This document shows, in pieces, positions 46,473-56,617 of a stretch of DNA of 64,000 nucleotides. Source of the stretch: an uncultured Treponema sp. (lineage in GTDB: Bacteria; Spirochaetota; Spirochaetia; Treponematales; Treponemataceae). Where the stretch lies: positions 4,312 through 68,311 of the forward strand of contig CALFIX010000053.1 of NCBI GenBank assembly GCA_937877515.1. The letters run 5' to 3'. The notes beneath the pieces are model-generated. The model worked only from the letters and a program-made list of their open reading frames with translations. It ran no database searches and was not told the DNA's origin. Position 1 is the first letter of the stretch. Every line of letters starts with the position of its first letter. Position numbers and translations under genes: made by a program.

Positions 46473-47790
46473 ATTTTTCTATAATAGCGTAAGCAATAAT
46501 ACAAAAAATTGCAGAAAAAAGAGAGCCTAGTACTGTTGCGATTCCCATAGGGTAGAGTGTGTTTGGAAAGTAGATTGAAGCTAAGTATGCACCAGGAATT
46601 CTAAAAAGAATAATGGAAAGTGCGTTGTGTATAAAAGAAAGTATTGATTTTTCGTTAGCACAAAAGTAGCCGCTAAAGCTAAAGTGCACACCCGCAACTA
46701 TGCAGTCAAAAACGTAAGCTTTTAGATATTCTGTTCCCAAGTGTATTACAGTTAAATCATCTGTAAAGAGTGAAAGTGTTTTTTTTGCTGCAAATTGGAA
46801 AATTATTGTAAAAATAAGTCCCATGGTGCAAGCTATAAAGGTGCCGTAAAAAAGAGTTTTTTTTGCACGGTCTTCTTTTTTTGCACCAATATTTTGAGAA
46901 GCAATTGCAGAAACGGAAGAAAGCATGGATGATGGAACTAAGAATAAAAATGTAATTATTTTCTCTACAATTCCAACTGCTGCAGCAACACTTATACCGC
47001 GTCTGTTTGCAATTATAGTAATCACCATGAATGAAATTTGAATAAATCCATCTTGAAAAGCTATAGGAAGTCCAATTTTTAAAAGAGCGCTTAATATGTA
47101 AGTAGAAAGCTTAAAATCAGTTTTTTTTAGTTTTATATTTTCTTTTGAACATAAGAGTGCTGCTAATGAAATAATTACGCTAACAGTCTGAGAAATTACC
47201 GTTGCAAGTGAAGCTCCACTTGCACCCATTTTAAATTTTCCGATAAACAAAAAATCTAAGGCAATATTTAAAATGCAAGCAATTAAAACAAAAATAAGCG
47301 GAGTTTTAGAGTCTCCCATTCCGCGAAAAATAGATGCAATTACGTTATAAAAAATAATAAATGGTAAACCAATAAAACAAATTCTTAGGTAAGAAATTTC
47401 TTCTGCTATAGATTCTACTGGGGTAGAAACAAGATTTACAATAGATGGAGTAAGTAAAAATAAACTTACTGTAAGAATGATGGAAAGAATTGCAAAGAGA
47501 GTTATGGAAGTTCCTGTTATTTCTGATAGTTCATTTTTTTTGCCAGAACCAACGGCTTGCCCTATTAAAACAGTACTTCCCATGCTTAAGCCTGCAATTA
47601 TAACCGTAAGCATGTGCATTATTTGACTACCTATAGAAACAGCTGTTATAGATTCTGCACTGTTAAACTGACCTATAATAAAAAGGTCTGCCATTCCATA
47701 GAGAGTTTGTAAAAAGTAAGAAAATAAAAATGGCAGCGAAAAGAGCACAATGTTCTTAAATACGCTGCCATTTGTTAAATCTCTTTGCAT
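46441..47790 (-). CDS. MATE family efflux transporter
   Basis: A 449-residue, 12-span protein: TNGSVFKNIVLFSLPFLFSYFLQTLYGMADLFIIGQF and a repeated second half. It exports drugs or toxic metabolites with Na+ or H+. No Shine-Dalgarno sequence; a promoter places the start at the transcript end. Confidence 0.92.
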   Translation of the reverse strand: MQRDLTNGSVFKNIVLFSLPFLFSYFLQTLYGMADLFIIGQFNSAESITAVSIGSQIMHMLTVIIAGLSMGSTVLIGQAVGSGKKNELSEITGTSITLFAILSIILTVSLFLLTPSIVNLVSTPVESIAEEISYLRICFIGLPFIIFYNVIASIFRGMGDSKTPLIFVLIACILNIALDFLFIGKFKMGASGASLATVISQTVSVIISLAALLCSKENIKLKKTDFKLSTYILSALLKIGLPIAFQDGFIQISFMVITIIANRRGISVAAAVGIVEKIITFLFLVPSSMLSSVSAIASQNIGAKKEDRAKKTLFYGTFIACTMGLIFTIIFQFAAKKTLSLFTDDLTVIHLGTEYLKAYVFDCIVAGVHFSFSGYFCANEKSILSFIHNALSIILFRIPGAYLASIYFPNTLYPMGIATVLGSLFSAIFCIIAYAIIEKSTYQRKSLQK

Positions 47791-47797
47791 GGTGCAA

Positions 47798-47826
47798 AGA
47801 TTACTGCTTTATTTTATTAATTGCAA
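47798..47826 (-). promoter_or_regulatory. Promoter, leaderless start for the MATE gene
   Basis: On the minus strand TTGCAA (47821-47826), 17 nt, TAATCT (47798-47803), then 7 nt to the ATG at 47790. No ribosome site. Confidence 0.5.
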
Positions 47827-47840
47827 TAAAGTAAATGTTT

Positions 47841-48377
47841 TTAGTAGTTCTCTGCCTTTACTTCAAAGTAGCTCTTTGGATGAGCACATACAGGGCATAC
47901 TTCCGGAGCTTTCTTTCCTACGCAAATATGGCCACAGTTAGAGCACTGCCAAATTACGTCACCTTCTTTGCTAAATACTAAATCTCCTTCTACATTGCTA
48001 AGAAGTTTTTTGTATCTTTCTTCGTGTTCTTTTTCAATTGCAGCAACACCTTCAAAAAGACGAGCAATGTTTTCAAAGCCTTCTTCACGTGCATCTTTTG
48101 CAAAAGCTGGATACATTTCTTGCCATTCATAGCTTTCGCCAGTTGCAGCTTCTTTTAGGTTTTCTGCAGTTGTACCAATGCCACCATTTAAAAGCTTGTA
48201 CCAAATTTCTGCATGTTCTTTTTCGTTAGCAGCAGTTTCTTCAAAGATTTTTGCAATCTGAACATACCCGTCTTTTCTTGCTTTAGAAGCAAAGAAAGTG
48301 TACTTGTTACGAGCCTGACTTTCTCCTGCAAAAGCGGCCTGTAAATTCTTCTCGGTCTTTGTACCTTTAAGATCCAT
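47841..48377 (-). CDS. Rubrerythrin
   Basis: About 178 residues. An erythrin di-iron domain ([55 protein letters not shown], with ExxH pairs) followed by a C-terminal rubredoxin-like domain (CSNCGH, CPVCAH). It reduces peroxide in anaerobes. The start is ATG 48377 after AAGGAG; upstream in-frame codons lack a site. Confidence 0.95.
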   Translation of the reverse strand: MDLKGTKTEKNLQAAFAGESQARNKYTFFASKARKDGYVQIAKIFEETAANEKEHAEIWYKLLNGGIGTTAENLKEAATGESYEWQEMYPAFAKDAREEGFENIARLFEGVAAIEKEHEERYKKLLSNVEGDLVFSKEGDVIWQCSNCGHICVGKKAPEVCPVCAHPKSYFEVKAENY

Positions 48378-48417
48378 AAATTTTCTCCTTACACACACAT
48401 ATATATCTAAAATAAAT

Positions 48418-49320
48418 TTAGGCAAAATCTAGTTCTTCACAGTCTTCAGAAACCATACGTCTTGCTTTATCAAACATAGAATTCATAAGAGCTTTTGCTC
48501 GTGTAGTTACAATTTGATAAATTTTCTGCGCAAGCTTACCAAGGGTTTCTTCATCAAGACCGTTAGAACCGTCACGCTTTGTAAACAGGAATATGTAAAG
48601 CTTTTGTCCGTTTACATCACGAGTAATCATAACAACAGCATCGCTTTCAAAATGCATACCGTCTACTAAAAAAATACAGCGGTTAATCTTTTCGTAAACA
48701 GGAATATTTGGGTCGTTTTCAAAAGTGCAAGAAAAATGGTTTACACTAATGTCTGCAAGTTTTCCCCGAATACGTTGCTTTTTGTATTCAAAAACAACTT
48801 CGCTAGATTTATCACAGAATGCCCGAACTGTTTTACGTCTGCCACAAGCCTGGTTTGCATACATAACTTTATCAATTAGATAAAAGTTTTTATTTCTTTG
48901 GTATTCTAACGCAATACAACCACATTGTATACCTACATCGAAAAGATAATATTTTTCTAAGTTTGCTTTTTCTTTTTCTGAATTTCGTTTTGTGTAAAGA
49001 ACACCGATCATGGCTTTGTCGCCATAAGTTTTATGAAGCGCTTTTATGTAGTGTGACCATTCAATGCCTTCAATGTCAGCATCAATGTAAAAGAATAAAA
49101 TAGAATCAGTAAATACGGAAAGAATCATATCTATTTTTCTTGTAAGCGGACAGATTCTATCATCACTTATAATGTATGTTTCATAACCACGTGCAAGATA
49201 ATCTTCCAGATAGGATTCTGGTAAAAGGGAAACGTCAGGAACAATAAAAAATGTTTTTCGCCCCATTATTACATAGTTTCTTGTGTCTTCATCGATGTCC
49301 AAATTTAAATCTTGTTGCAT
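48418..49320 (-). CDS. PilZ-like protein, unknown role
   Basis: A 300-residue protein. Residues about 167-280 show a PilZ-like pattern: RRKTVRAFC (RxxxR) and [11 protein letters not shown], where the usual DxSxxG has His for Gly. The N-terminal half ([19 protein letters not shown]...) has a response-regulator-like alternation. It could bind c-di-GMP, but the altered motif leaves this open. Starts behind AGGAG. Its promoter has TATAAT at 49358-49363 (minus). Confidence 0.6.
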   Translation of the reverse strand: MQQDLNLDIDEDTRNYVIMGRKTFFIVPDVSLLPESYLEDYLARGYETYIISDDRICPLTRKIDMILSVFTDSILFFYIDADIEGIEWSHYIKALHKTYGDKAMIGVLYTKRNSEKEKANLEKYYLFDVGIQCGCIALEYQRNKNFYLIDKVMYANQACGRRKTVRAFCDKSSEVVFEYKKQRIRGKLADISVNHFSCTFENDPNIPVYEKINRCIFLVDGMHFESDAVVMITRDVNGQKLYIFLFTKRDGSNGLDEETLGKLAQKIYQIVTTRAKALMNSMFDKARRMVSEDCEELDFA

Positions 49321-49502
49321 TATTCTCTCCTAGCACTTTAAAAAGAGCAACATTTATATTATAGCATGATTTTTGTTTTTTTAAAGGTTGTTTTAGTTAT
49401 AAAACAGAAAATAAGAAAATACTATATTTAAAAATCGAATTTACTCGTAAAATAAAGCGTTGATATTTCATTTCTTAAAAAATTTATTAGGCAGATATCT
49501 AA

Positions 49503-49529
49503 TATATATGTTACAATAAAAACCGATAT
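49503..49529 (+). promoter_or_regulatory. Sigma-28-like promoter of the chemotaxis receptor gene
   Basis: TATA (49503-49506), 15 nt, ACCGATAT (49522-49529). The 250-nt gap here holds this and the divergent PilZ-like gene promoter. Confidence 0.5.
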
Positions 49530-49573
49530 ATAAAGGAGAAAAAAATTGTGTGCAAAAAAAAGGAGTATTTTGC

Positions 49574-51448
49574 ATGACTGAATTAATTCATTCTAAACCA
49601 CCAAAATCAGTTTACATTTTAAATTGGGTCATTTACCTTGTTCCAGTTCCATATCTTGTTGCTTATTCCCTTTTAACAAAACTTATTCCAAGCCCTAAAG
49701 AGTTTATGACTCTTATGTTAACACCTCTTGTATTCTGTCTTTTCTTTGGAATGATTATTTGGGTAGCACTTTCTCAAACTTTTCTTATTCGCAAAATAAG
49801 AAGTTACGATGGCAGCGACGAAATGTATCGTCCATGTTTAAATGCTCTTTATGCGTTTACAGCTATAAATGTTTTGTTTCCCGTTCTTAACCCAATATTG
49901 CTTTCTATTGCAATGCAAATGGCAGCAAAAAGAGTTTCTGTACATATAGATTTGTATGCAATGTCTTTCTTGAATATAGGAACAGCCTGGTTATTTTCTC
50001 CGCTAGTTTATATTTTCTGGATTGATAAATTTGAAAAATGGGCAAAGTTTATTCCGTTAAAAAAAGTGGCTTTTGGCTTTAAGGCTCGCTGTATTTTAGT
50101 TGTAACATTGGCAAGTCTTGGTATGGTTTCTGCGTCTATTGCACCAGTTGTTTTCTTTGGAGAACGTATAGGGCGTCCTGTTGCAGAAGGCGGCATTTCG
50201 CTTATGAATTTTATTTTTCACACGCTTTTACCACTAATGATTTTGGGCGTTCTTATTTGCATAATAGACTTTATTGCAATGGTTGGTGGTCTTATGACTC
50301 GGTTTAAGAAGATTCAAGACCTTACAGAACAACTTTCAAATTATGACTACACACACGAAGCTCTTGCAGTTATAAGCCGTGATGAATTTGGTCATGTTAC
50401 CAGAGACATGAATCGCTTCTGTGCAATAACTCGTTCTCTTATAAAAAATGTTAAGGAGAACGTTCATACAACAGAGAGTGTAGCTTCTGAGCTTACTGCA
50501 AATATGAAACTTACATCTGATGGAGTGCATGAAATTGTAGAAAGTATTACTAATGTAGAAACTCAAATGGAACAGCAGACAACAGGTGTAGACCAGGCAA
50601 CGGATGCAACAAACGAAATTATTGCAAATATTACAAAGCTTAACGAAAGCATAGAGCATCAGAGTGCAAGTGTGGAAGAAAGTTCTGCTGCAGTAAGGCA
50701 GATGGTTGCAAATATTCAGAGTGTAAATAATATTCTTACAAAAAATGGAGTAGCCGTAGGTCAACTTGGAGAAGCTAGTGATTTAGGACAAAAGAAAGTT
50801 GAAGATGCTGTAAACAAAGTAGATGAGGTTTTAAAGAATTCTAGTGGACTAATGGAAGCAAGTAGCGTTATTCAGAATATTGCAGAACAAACAAATCTTC
50901 TTGCAATGAATGCTGCCATAGAAGCAGCCCATGCAGGCGAAGCAGGAAAAGGTTTTGCTGTTGTTGCAGATGAAATTCGTAAGCTTGCCGAACAGAGTAA
51001 TGTCCAGGGAAAGAATATTAGTGCTAACCTGCAGCAGTTGAATGATGTAATTTCCGGTGTTGCAGAGAGTACAAAAGAATTGCAAAAGCAGTTTGGCGTA
51101 ATTTTTGAGCTTACACATACTGTACGTAATCAAGAAGAAGTTGTCCTAAACGCAATGAAAGAACAGGCTGAAGGAAGTTCTCAAATTCTAGAAGCAATGA
51201 AGACAATTGATGAAACAACAATAAGCGTTAAACAAGGAAGTCATGAAATGCAGGAAGGCGGAGAAAAAGTTTCTGCAGAAATGAACAGACTTGGAAAGAG
51301 CTCTATGCAGATTACCCTCCTTATGCAGCAAATGTCTGGCAACACAACAAAAATTTTAGATGCAATAGAAAGAGTAAATGATTCATCTAAAAAGAATTCA
51401 GAAAGCATAGAAACAGTTTTAAACGAAATGTCGAAGTTTAAGCTTTAG
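49574..51448 (+). CDS. Methyl-accepting chemotaxis protein, polytopic sensor paralogue
   Basis: About 624 residues, same plan as the receptor at 21553: six-span sensor with IRSYDG and [15 protein letters not shown]-like stretch, coiled coil with tip [20 protein letters not shown] near 436-460. ATG 49574 is preceded by AAGGAG. An earlier in-frame GTG (49550) with an AAAGGAG site 11 nt upstream would add eight residues; ATG is preferred. It may be controlled by the flagellar sigma factor. Confidence 0.92.
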   Translation: MTELIHSKPPKSVYILNWVIYLVPVPYLVAYSLLTKLIPSPKEFMTLMLTPLVFCLFFGMIIWVALSQTFLIRKIRSYDGSDEMYRPCLNALYAFTAINVLFPVLNPILLSIAMQMAAKRVSVHIDLYAMSFLNIGTAWLFSPLVYIFWIDKFEKWAKFIPLKKVAFGFKARCILVVTLASLGMVSASIAPVVFFGERIGRPVAEGGISLMNFIFHTLLPLMILGVLICIIDFIAMVGGLMTRFKKIQDLTEQLSNYDYTHEALAVISRDEFGHVTRDMNRFCAITRSLIKNVKENVHTTESVASELTANMKLTSDGVHEIVESITNVETQMEQQTTGVDQATDATNEIIANITKLNESIEHQSASVEESSAAVRQMVANIQSVNNILTKNGVAVGQLGEASDLGQKKVEDAVNKVDEVLKNSSGLMEASSVIQNIAEQTNLLAMNAAIEAAHAGEAGKGFAVVADEIRKLAEQSNVQGKNISANLQQLNDVISGVAESTKELQKQFGVIFELTHTVRNQEEVVLNAMKEQAEGSSQILEAMKTIDETTISVKQGSHEMQEGGEKVSAEMNRLGKSSMQITLLMQQMSGNTTKILDAIERVNDSSKKNSESIETVLNEMSKFKL

Positions 51449-51476
51449 TTTTTAGCTTACTTGATTTTAAAATAAG

Positions 51477-51536
51477 CCCGCGATAAAGTTAGTACTGTAT
51501 TTAAAATAGCGTTAGCTTTTCGCGGGATTTTTATTT
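51477..51536 (+). terminator. Terminator after the chemotaxis receptor gene
   Basis: CCCGCG...CGCGGG arms (51477-51482, 51521-51526), extended by AAAG/CTTT, followed by ATTTTTATTTT. Confidence 0.8.
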
Positions 51537-51552
51537 TAAATGGGAGAATAAA

Positions 51553-52446
51553 ATGTCTATTTTTGAAGGAATTCTTTTGGGAGTTTTACAAGGAATTGCA
51601 GAGTTTTTGCCTATATCTTCTAGCGGACACTTGCAGGTGGCTCAGAGTCTTTTACATTTAGATGATGTTCCTCTTTTGTTTGATGTATTTTTACACCTGG
51701 CAACTCTTTTAGCAGTAGTTCTTTATTTTAGAAAGAAAATTTGGATTTTGCTTTGTGCATTCGGTAGACTTATTACAGGACGTAAGGCCCCTCTAAAAGT
51801 AAAAGGACTAGATGGCACTGAACGTACTTTAGAATCAGAAGCAGCCGTAAAAGTAGAAAAAAACTGGCGTATGTACATACTTGCAGTTATTTTAGCAACA
51901 GTAATAACAGGTGCCATTGGAGTTGTAACTTCTAAACTTATTGGAGACCTTTCTGTAAAATTTGTCTGTGCAGGTTTTATTTGTACAGCTTTGTTATTGA
52001 TAGCTTCTGCTTTGGTAGAAAAGAAGCGAGCTTCAAATGTTGTAAATTCAGATGTAGTTCCAGTAAACGAAAAGTCACCATCTTGGTGGCAGTCATTGGT
52101 TATAGGTTTTGCTCAAGGTATTGGAACTCTGCCTGGTATTTCTAGAAGTGGTTCTACAATTGCAGGTTCTCTTTTTTGTGGAATAAATAGAGAAGCCGCC
52201 GGAGAGTTTTCTTTTATAGTTTCTATACCAGCGATTTTAGGTGCATTTATTCTAGAATTAAAAGATTTAGGCGAAGTGTCTAGTACTGTAGGAATAGAAG
52301 CTTTACTTGCAGGTTGCGCAGCAGCTTTTGCAAGTGGTTACATAGCACTCACATTGCTAATGAAAATTATTAAAAGCGGTAAACTAGAATGGTTTGCTTG
52401 CTATTTAATACCAGTTGGAATTCTTGGTATAATCTTTTTACATTAA
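51553..52446 (+). CDS. uppP: Undecaprenyl-diphosphatase
   Basis: A 297-residue multi-span protein with the two UppP catalytic motifs EFLPISSSGHL and PGISRSGSTIAGS. It recycles undecaprenyl pyrophosphate in cell-wall synthesis and confers bacitracin tolerance. Ribosome site GGGAG. A charged insertion at about 72-100 (RKAPLKVKGLDGTE) lies in a cytoplasmic loop. Confidence 0.95.
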   Translation: MSIFEGILLGVLQGIAEFLPISSSGHLQVAQSLLHLDDVPLLFDVFLHLATLLAVVLYFRKKIWILLCAFGRLITGRKAPLKVKGLDGTERTLESEAAVKVEKNWRMYILAVILATVITGAIGVVTSKLIGDLSVKFVCAGFICTALLLIASALVEKKRASNVVNSDVVPVNEKSPSWWQSLVIGFAQGIGTLPGISRSGSTIAGSLFCGINREAAGEFSFIVSIPAILGAFILELKDLGEVSSTVGIEALLAGCAAAFASGYIALTLLMKIIKSGKLEWFACYLIPVGILGIIFLH

Positions 52447-52482
52447 GTATCTGGCTATTTACAATAAAGTATGGGAGAGTAT

Positions 52483-53025
52483 ATGAAAAAAAATATTGTT
52501 TTAGTTTTGTGTGCGGTTTTGTTTTTATGTCCTTGTTTTTCAGAAGAAAAAGACGAGCCTTTAATAAGTGATGAAACGGTAGAAGCATTAAAGGATGGTG
52601 GAACAAGACTTTTACATGATATGCAGGGTGCTTTGCAAAAAGTAAACGATTCTTTAGATAAAAAAATAAAATCCGTAACAAGCAGAGCCTGCGTAGGAAC
52701 ATGGAAGTTTGAAAATGGGAAATGCACTACAACCATAAAATGTTTAGAAACAGGAGAGATGGAGGTTTCCCAGACAGGAGCTGTGGGCGGTACAATCTTG
52801 TGGCGTGGAAATTATGTTTCTTCCCTTTCTCAAATAGAGTTTACAGTAAACACAAAAATTTCTGCGACAATGTTTACTAAGAAAAACGAAAGCTTAAATG
52901 AAGAATGGATTATAAGCTATGAACTTTTGTCTGACGGAAAAATAAAAATCACTTCTGACGATTTACCAGACGATGCAAACGGGTACAGTTTTAAAAACGC
53001 AACGCTTTTTAGTGAAGTAAGATAA
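52483..53025 (+). CDS. Small exported protein, unknown
   Basis: About 180 residues from ATG 52483 (an upstream ATG at 52471 is inside the GGGAG site). Signal peptide MKKNIVLVLCAVLFLCPCFS; a lipobox is not convincing. Then a coiled-coil-like helix (VEALKDGGTRLLHDMQGALQKV) and a beta-rich C-terminal domain beginning CVGTWKFENGK. Family not recognised. Confidence 0.65.
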   Translation: MKKNIVLVLCAVLFLCPCFSEEKDEPLISDETVEALKDGGTRLLHDMQGALQKVNDSLDKKIKSVTSRACVGTWKFENGKCTTTIKCLETGEMEVSQTGAVGGTILWRGNYVSSLSQIEFTVNTKISATMFTKKNESLNEEWIISYELLSDGKIKITSDDLPDDANGYSFKNATLFSEVR

Positions 53026-53041
53026 AAAATAAATTGTTAAA

Positions 53042-53087
53042 AAAATGCCGTAACACGTTTTTCATGTGCACGGCATTTATTTTTTTT
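53042..53087. terminator. Bidirectional terminator
   Basis: AATGCCGT and ACGGCATT stem with T-runs (plus strand) and an A-rich flank that becomes T on the minus strand. It sits between the small exported protein and convergent purD. Confidence 0.75.
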
Positions 53088-54447
53088 AGTTAGATTCTGC
53101 AGCCCCAGGTAAGCCAATATCTTTTCTAAAGAACATATCGTCAAACTGAATGCTTTCTATAGCTTTGTAAGCTGCCTGCCAGGCTTTTTCAAAAGTGTCG
53201 CCGTAAGCAGAACAAGCTAAGACACGACCTCCACTTGTAACAAGTTTTGAATCTGTTGCTCTTAAGCTTCTTCCTGCCCTGCGGTCTGCAATTGCACCTG
53301 CAATAAAAAGTTTAGCACCAGTTGCATCAAAGCTTTCCTTGTTTACACTTATTGGTAAACCTTTCTTGTATGCTTTTGGGTAACCGCCAGAAACAATAAC
53401 TGGAGCTACCTGATAACCTTTCTTCCAGTTAACAGAAAAATCCTTTAAGCTGCCATCTGTTATTGCAGTACACATAGAAGCAAAATCAAAATCCATAAGA
53501 GGAAGTACTGCCTGAGTTTCCGGGTCTCCTAAGCGAACATTGTATTCAAGACATTTTGGACCGTCTTTTGTAAGCATAAGACCAAAGAAAATAAATCCAC
53601 GGTAGTCATAGCCTTCTTGAATTAAGCCTTTAAGTGTTGGCTCTAAGATTGTTTTTTCAAATTGACTTTCTATAAGAGGAGTTACATCTTCTACAGGAGA
53701 AATTGCTCCCATTCCACCAGTGTTTGGACCTTTTGCACCATCTAAAAGTCGCTTGTGGTCGCGAGCACTTAAGAATGGAACAATACAAGCTTTTCCGCTC
53801 TTTGCATTTTCTGGAGTAACACTTACTGCGGCAAGAATGGAAATTTCTGTTCCGCGAAGATAGTCTTCTACAACAAGCTTTTTACCTGCATCTCCTACAA
53901 GAGAACCTTCCATAAGCTCGTCTACAGCGCTAAGGGCTTCATCTAATGTAAGGGCAACAACTACACCTTTACCTGCTGCAAGTCCATCAGCTTTTAAAAC
54001 AATCGGTGCACCCTTAGATTTTACGTATTCAATAGCTTGGTCACGGTCAGTAAAGGTTTTGCTTTGTGCACAAGCAACGCCATATTTTTCCATAAATTCT
54101 TTTGCAAGGTCTTTACTTGCTTCTAGTTGAGCGGCTGCTTTTTTAGGACCAACAGTGTTAATGCCTGCTTCCCAAAGCATATCAGAAAGTCCTTCTGCAA
54201 GTGGATTTTCAGGACCTACAACTGCAAGAGTACAACCTTCTTCTTTTGCAATTTTTACAGCTGCTTCATTAAAACTAAGATTTTCTGTGTAATTGCAGTG
54301 AGATGGGTCTATGTTAGTACACTTTTCTTCGTAAGCTGTACCGCCGTTACCTGGGATACAAATTATCTCAGAAACCAAATTGCTCTCTCGGAGCTTCCAT
54401 GCTATGGCGTGTTCTCGGCCGCCGTTGCCAATGACTGCTATTTTCAT
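53086..54447 (-). CDS. purD: Phosphoribosylamine-glycine ligase
   Basis: A 453-residue ATP-grasp enzyme: VIGNGGREHAIAWKL, PIVLKADGLAAGKGVVVA, GPNTGGMGAISPV, and EYNVRLGDPETQ. It makes GAR in purine synthesis. No Shine-Dalgarno sequence: leaderless promoter. Divergent from the zinc-ribbon gene, with overlapping -35 boxes. Confidence 0.95.
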   Translation of the reverse strand: MKIAVIGNGGREHAIAWKLRESNLVSEIICIPGNGGTAYEEKCTNIDPSHCNYTENLSFNEAAVKIAKEEGCTLAVVGPENPLAEGLSDMLWEAGINTVGPKKAAAQLEASKDLAKEFMEKYGVACAQSKTFTDRDQAIEYVKSKGAPIVLKADGLAAGKGVVVALTLDEALSAVDELMEGSLVGDAGKKLVVEDYLRGTEISILAAVSVTPENAKSGKACIVPFLSARDHKRLLDGAKGPNTGGMGAISPVEDVTPLIESQFEKTILEPTLKGLIQEGYDYRGFIFFGLMLTKDGPKCLEYNVRLGDPETQAVLPLMDFDFASMCTAITDGSLKDFSVNWKKGYQVAPVIVSGGYPKAYKKGLPISVNKESFDATGAKLFIAGAIADRRAGRSLRATDSKLVTSGGRVLACSAYGDTFEKAWQAAYKAIESIQFDDMFFRKDIGLPGAAESN

Positions 54448-54453
54448 GGCAGA

Positions 54454-54482
54454 ATAATAGAATAAAACACGTTTGATTGCAA
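54454..54482 (-). promoter_or_regulatory. Promoter, leaderless start for purD
   Basis: On the minus strand TTGCAA (54477-54482), 17 nt, TATTAT (54454-54459), 6 nt to ATG 54447. Confidence 0.65.
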
Positions 54483-54502
54483 CTACGTTTATAGTGTATA
54501 CT
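54473..54502 (+). promoter_or_regulatory. Promoter, leaderless start for the zinc-ribbon gene
   Basis: TTGATT (54473-54478), 18 nt, TATACT (54497-54502), 6 nt to ATG 54509. The -35 overlaps purD's, so the two cannot both be occupied. It also explains why an in-frame TTG at 54473 is not the start. Confidence 0.6.
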
Positions 54503-54508
54503 TTGGGT

Positions 54509-54940
54509 ATGTCAGATTTAATTTGGTATGTTATTCTTGCACTTGTTGTAATAATTCTTATTTTGCTTTTGCGATGGTATATAAATTGGAAAGCTTTCGG
54601 AAAGAGTGAGAGTGAAAATCGTCTTGCAGAAAAAAGAAGAAGTGAAGCTGCAAAAAGTGGTCTTTTAGTACAGTGTCCTCTGTGTTCATCTTATCTTTTA
54701 CCAGGTGAAGATTTATTTACACGTGTATACCGCCCCATGAATGTACCACATCAGCTTTGCACAATAAACGGTTGCCCTCATTGTTACCCTAAACCAGAAC
54801 CTGGCTTAAAGCGGGAATGTCCTGTTTGTCATAAAGATGTGCCTCTAAAAGACGGTCACTTAACCGCACAACTTTTTAATAAAACCGATGGCAAAAAACA
54901 CGTCGCTGTAACAGGCTGCTCCGAGTGTTGTAAGCATTAA
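54509..54940 (+). CDS. Membrane-anchored zinc-ribbon-like protein
   Basis: About 143 residues: one membrane span (about 5-25), a basic helix, then four cysteine pairs (CPLC, CTINGCPHC, CPVC, CSECC) consistent with two zinc-binding knuckles facing the cytoplasm. Role unknown. Confidence 0.7.
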   Translation: MSDLIWYVILALVVIILILLLRWYINWKAFGKSESENRLAEKRRSEAAKSGLLVQCPLCSSYLLPGEDLFTRVYRPMNVPHQLCTINGCPHCYPKPEPGLKRECPVCHKDVPLKDGHLTAQLFNKTDGKKHVAVTGCSECCKH

Positions 54941-54977
54941 AAATTTATATTGTATTTAAATATTTAAGAGGAAATAA

Positions 54978-56462
54978 ATGAATAAAAAAATATTAAGTCT
55001 TTTTGCCTTCATTGGTTTGTTGTTTTTTTGTGGAAGCTTTTTAAATGCAGAAAGTAATATAACATTTATAAAATCCTATTCAACTGAATATAAGAAAACA
55101 TTACCGATTACAGAATATAATTGGCAAAATGTAAATGGAACTATATCATACGAAGAATTTATTGAAGAGTTAGAAGAATTTAAATATTTGTTAACAACGT
55201 CTTATATAGGTTATGAAAAAATGCTTATGCAAGGCTTTGATATTAATGTTTTTGAAAATAACGTAAAAGCAGAATTTGAAAAAAGTGTAAGTGTAGATTC
55301 AAAAAAACTTCAGAGTTCCTTATATGAAAATATAAAAAAATTTGTTCAGGATGCTCATTTTTTTATAAATTTTTTTATGACAGAAAAAGTAGCATGTAAT
55401 TTTGAAAATGTTTATTATTCAGATTTATATGTGAAAAAAGTTGGCGATAAGTATTTTTATATAAAAGATAATAAAATTAAAGAGGAATACAAAGAAAGTG
55501 AAGATAACCTATTTTGTTATCCTTCTAAAGGAAGTGATGTTTATCGCATTGGTATTTTTTCAAATGAACAGCCTAAATTTGATGGATATAAATTAGACAC
55601 AGCAATTGCACCTGCAACTTCACTTAGATTTAATTCTAAACAAACTAGTAAGACTGTATATTATTCATTAAGTTCTTTTATGCTTCCTGCAGAAGGAGAC
55701 GGAAAACGTAAAGCTTCTGAGATAATGTTGGAGCGTCTAAAAAAATCAGTGCAAAATAATTATGATAAAGAAAATATTATTGTAGACCTTAGAGGAAATT
55801 TAGGTGGTATACAAGGTATTTCTATGGATTTAGTAAATTTATTATTAGGAATAGACTATAGCAATAAAGAAAATAATGTTGAAAAAGATATATATTACAT
55901 GAATTACTTAATTAGTCCATCTATTGCTTTAGCAACTTATAATTGGGATAAATCTCTTGGAAATTTTTCAAAAAAATATGTAAAAGGAGATAAAAAAAAT
56001 CTTGATGATTTTACTAAAAATCCTCGTTGTGAATTATATAAAAATTATTTTTTTAGTAAAAATTATAATGAAGGATTTCCTATAAAAAATAAATATCAGA
56101 ATAAAATATATGTTATTTTTGATAGAAATACATCTTCTGCTGCAGAACTATTTTATGGATATCTTGTTTCAGTTATTGACGAGCCATCCCGTGTAAAACT
56201 AGTTGGCGAAAATTCTGCTGGAAGAATAGAAAATGGAAGTGTGTGGTCGTATCTTTTACCTTATTCACATATTTGTGTTGTACTTCCCTCCAGATCATTT
56301 TCTCCAACTTTAGACCGCATTTCTTCCTGGCATGGAGAGGGTAAAGGTTTTTTCCCTGATTATTGGTGTACAGGAGAAGATTTACTTGAAACTCTAATAG
56401 CTGTAACTCATGATGAAGAGTTAAGAACTGTTCTTTCAAATATTTATTATGGGTTACAATAA
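54978..56462 (+). CDS. Secreted S41-family serine peptidase
   Basis: A 494-residue protein with a signal peptide (about 1-24, ending FLNAE). The C-terminal half carries S41/C-terminal-processing features: IIVDLRGNLGGIQG near 264, DRNTSSAAELFYGYL with the nucleophile Ser near 384-387, and KLVGENSAGRIENG. The usual PDZ domain is not evident. Strongly AT-rich codons compared with neighbouring genes. Ribosome site AGAGG. Confidence 0.83.
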   Translation: MNKKILSLFAFIGLLFFCGSFLNAESNITFIKSYSTEYKKTLPITEYNWQNVNGTISYEEFIEELEEFKYLLTTSYIGYEKMLMQGFDINVFENNVKAEFEKSVSVDSKKLQSSLYENIKKFVQDAHFFINFFMTEKVACNFENVYYSDLYVKKVGDKYFYIKDNKIKEEYKESEDNLFCYPSKGSDVYRIGIFSNEQPKFDGYKLDTAIAPATSLRFNSKQTSKTVYYSLSSFMLPAEGDGKRKASEIMLERLKKSVQNNYDKENIIVDLRGNLGGIQGISMDLVNLLLGIDYSNKENNVEKDIYYMNYLISPSIALATYNWDKSLGNFSKKYVKGDKKNLDDFTKNPRCELYKNYFFSKNYNEGFPIKNKYQNKIYVIFDRNTSSAAELFYGYLVSVIDEPSRVKLVGENSAGRIENGSVWSYLLPYSHICVVLPSRSFSPTLDRISSWHGEGKGFFPDYWCTGEDLLETLIAVTHDEELRTVLSNIYYGLQ

Positions 56463-56470
56463 TCAAACTT

Positions 56471-56496
56471 GTATCAAAATCAATAAAAATTGATAC
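56471..56496. promoter_or_regulatory. Inverted repeat TATCAA/TTGATA, site 1
   Basis: GTATCAA (56471-56477) and TTGATAC (56490-56496) separated by 12 nt. It shares its half-site with the palindrome at 56590-56606, so both may bind one regulator of the phosphoketolase gene. Confidence 0.4.
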
Positions 56497-56563
56497 ATAA
56501 TAAAAAATATAAATAAATTCTTGTATATATTGTGCGTTTGTGTTAGATTGTGCGCGTGAATTA

Positions 56564-56617
56564 GGTGTATATCAGTTTAATTTGGTATATATCAATTTTA
56601 TTGATAGTATCACTATC
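56564..56617. promoter_or_regulatory. Operator-like array before phosphoketolase
   Basis: Two 19-nt near-identical direct repeats start 20 nt apart (56564, 56584; GGTRTATATCARTTT core), about two helical turns. Overlapping are palindromes TATCAATTTTATTGATA (56590-56606) and GATAGT-ATC-ACTATC (56603-56617). They suggest dimer binding on one DNA face just ahead of xfp. Confidence 0.5.

Noticed and set aside
56521..56560. Promoter TTGTAT-17-TAGATT for xfp
   Set aside because: It matches weakly and lies before the operator array; other A/T hexamers fit as well, so it is not called.
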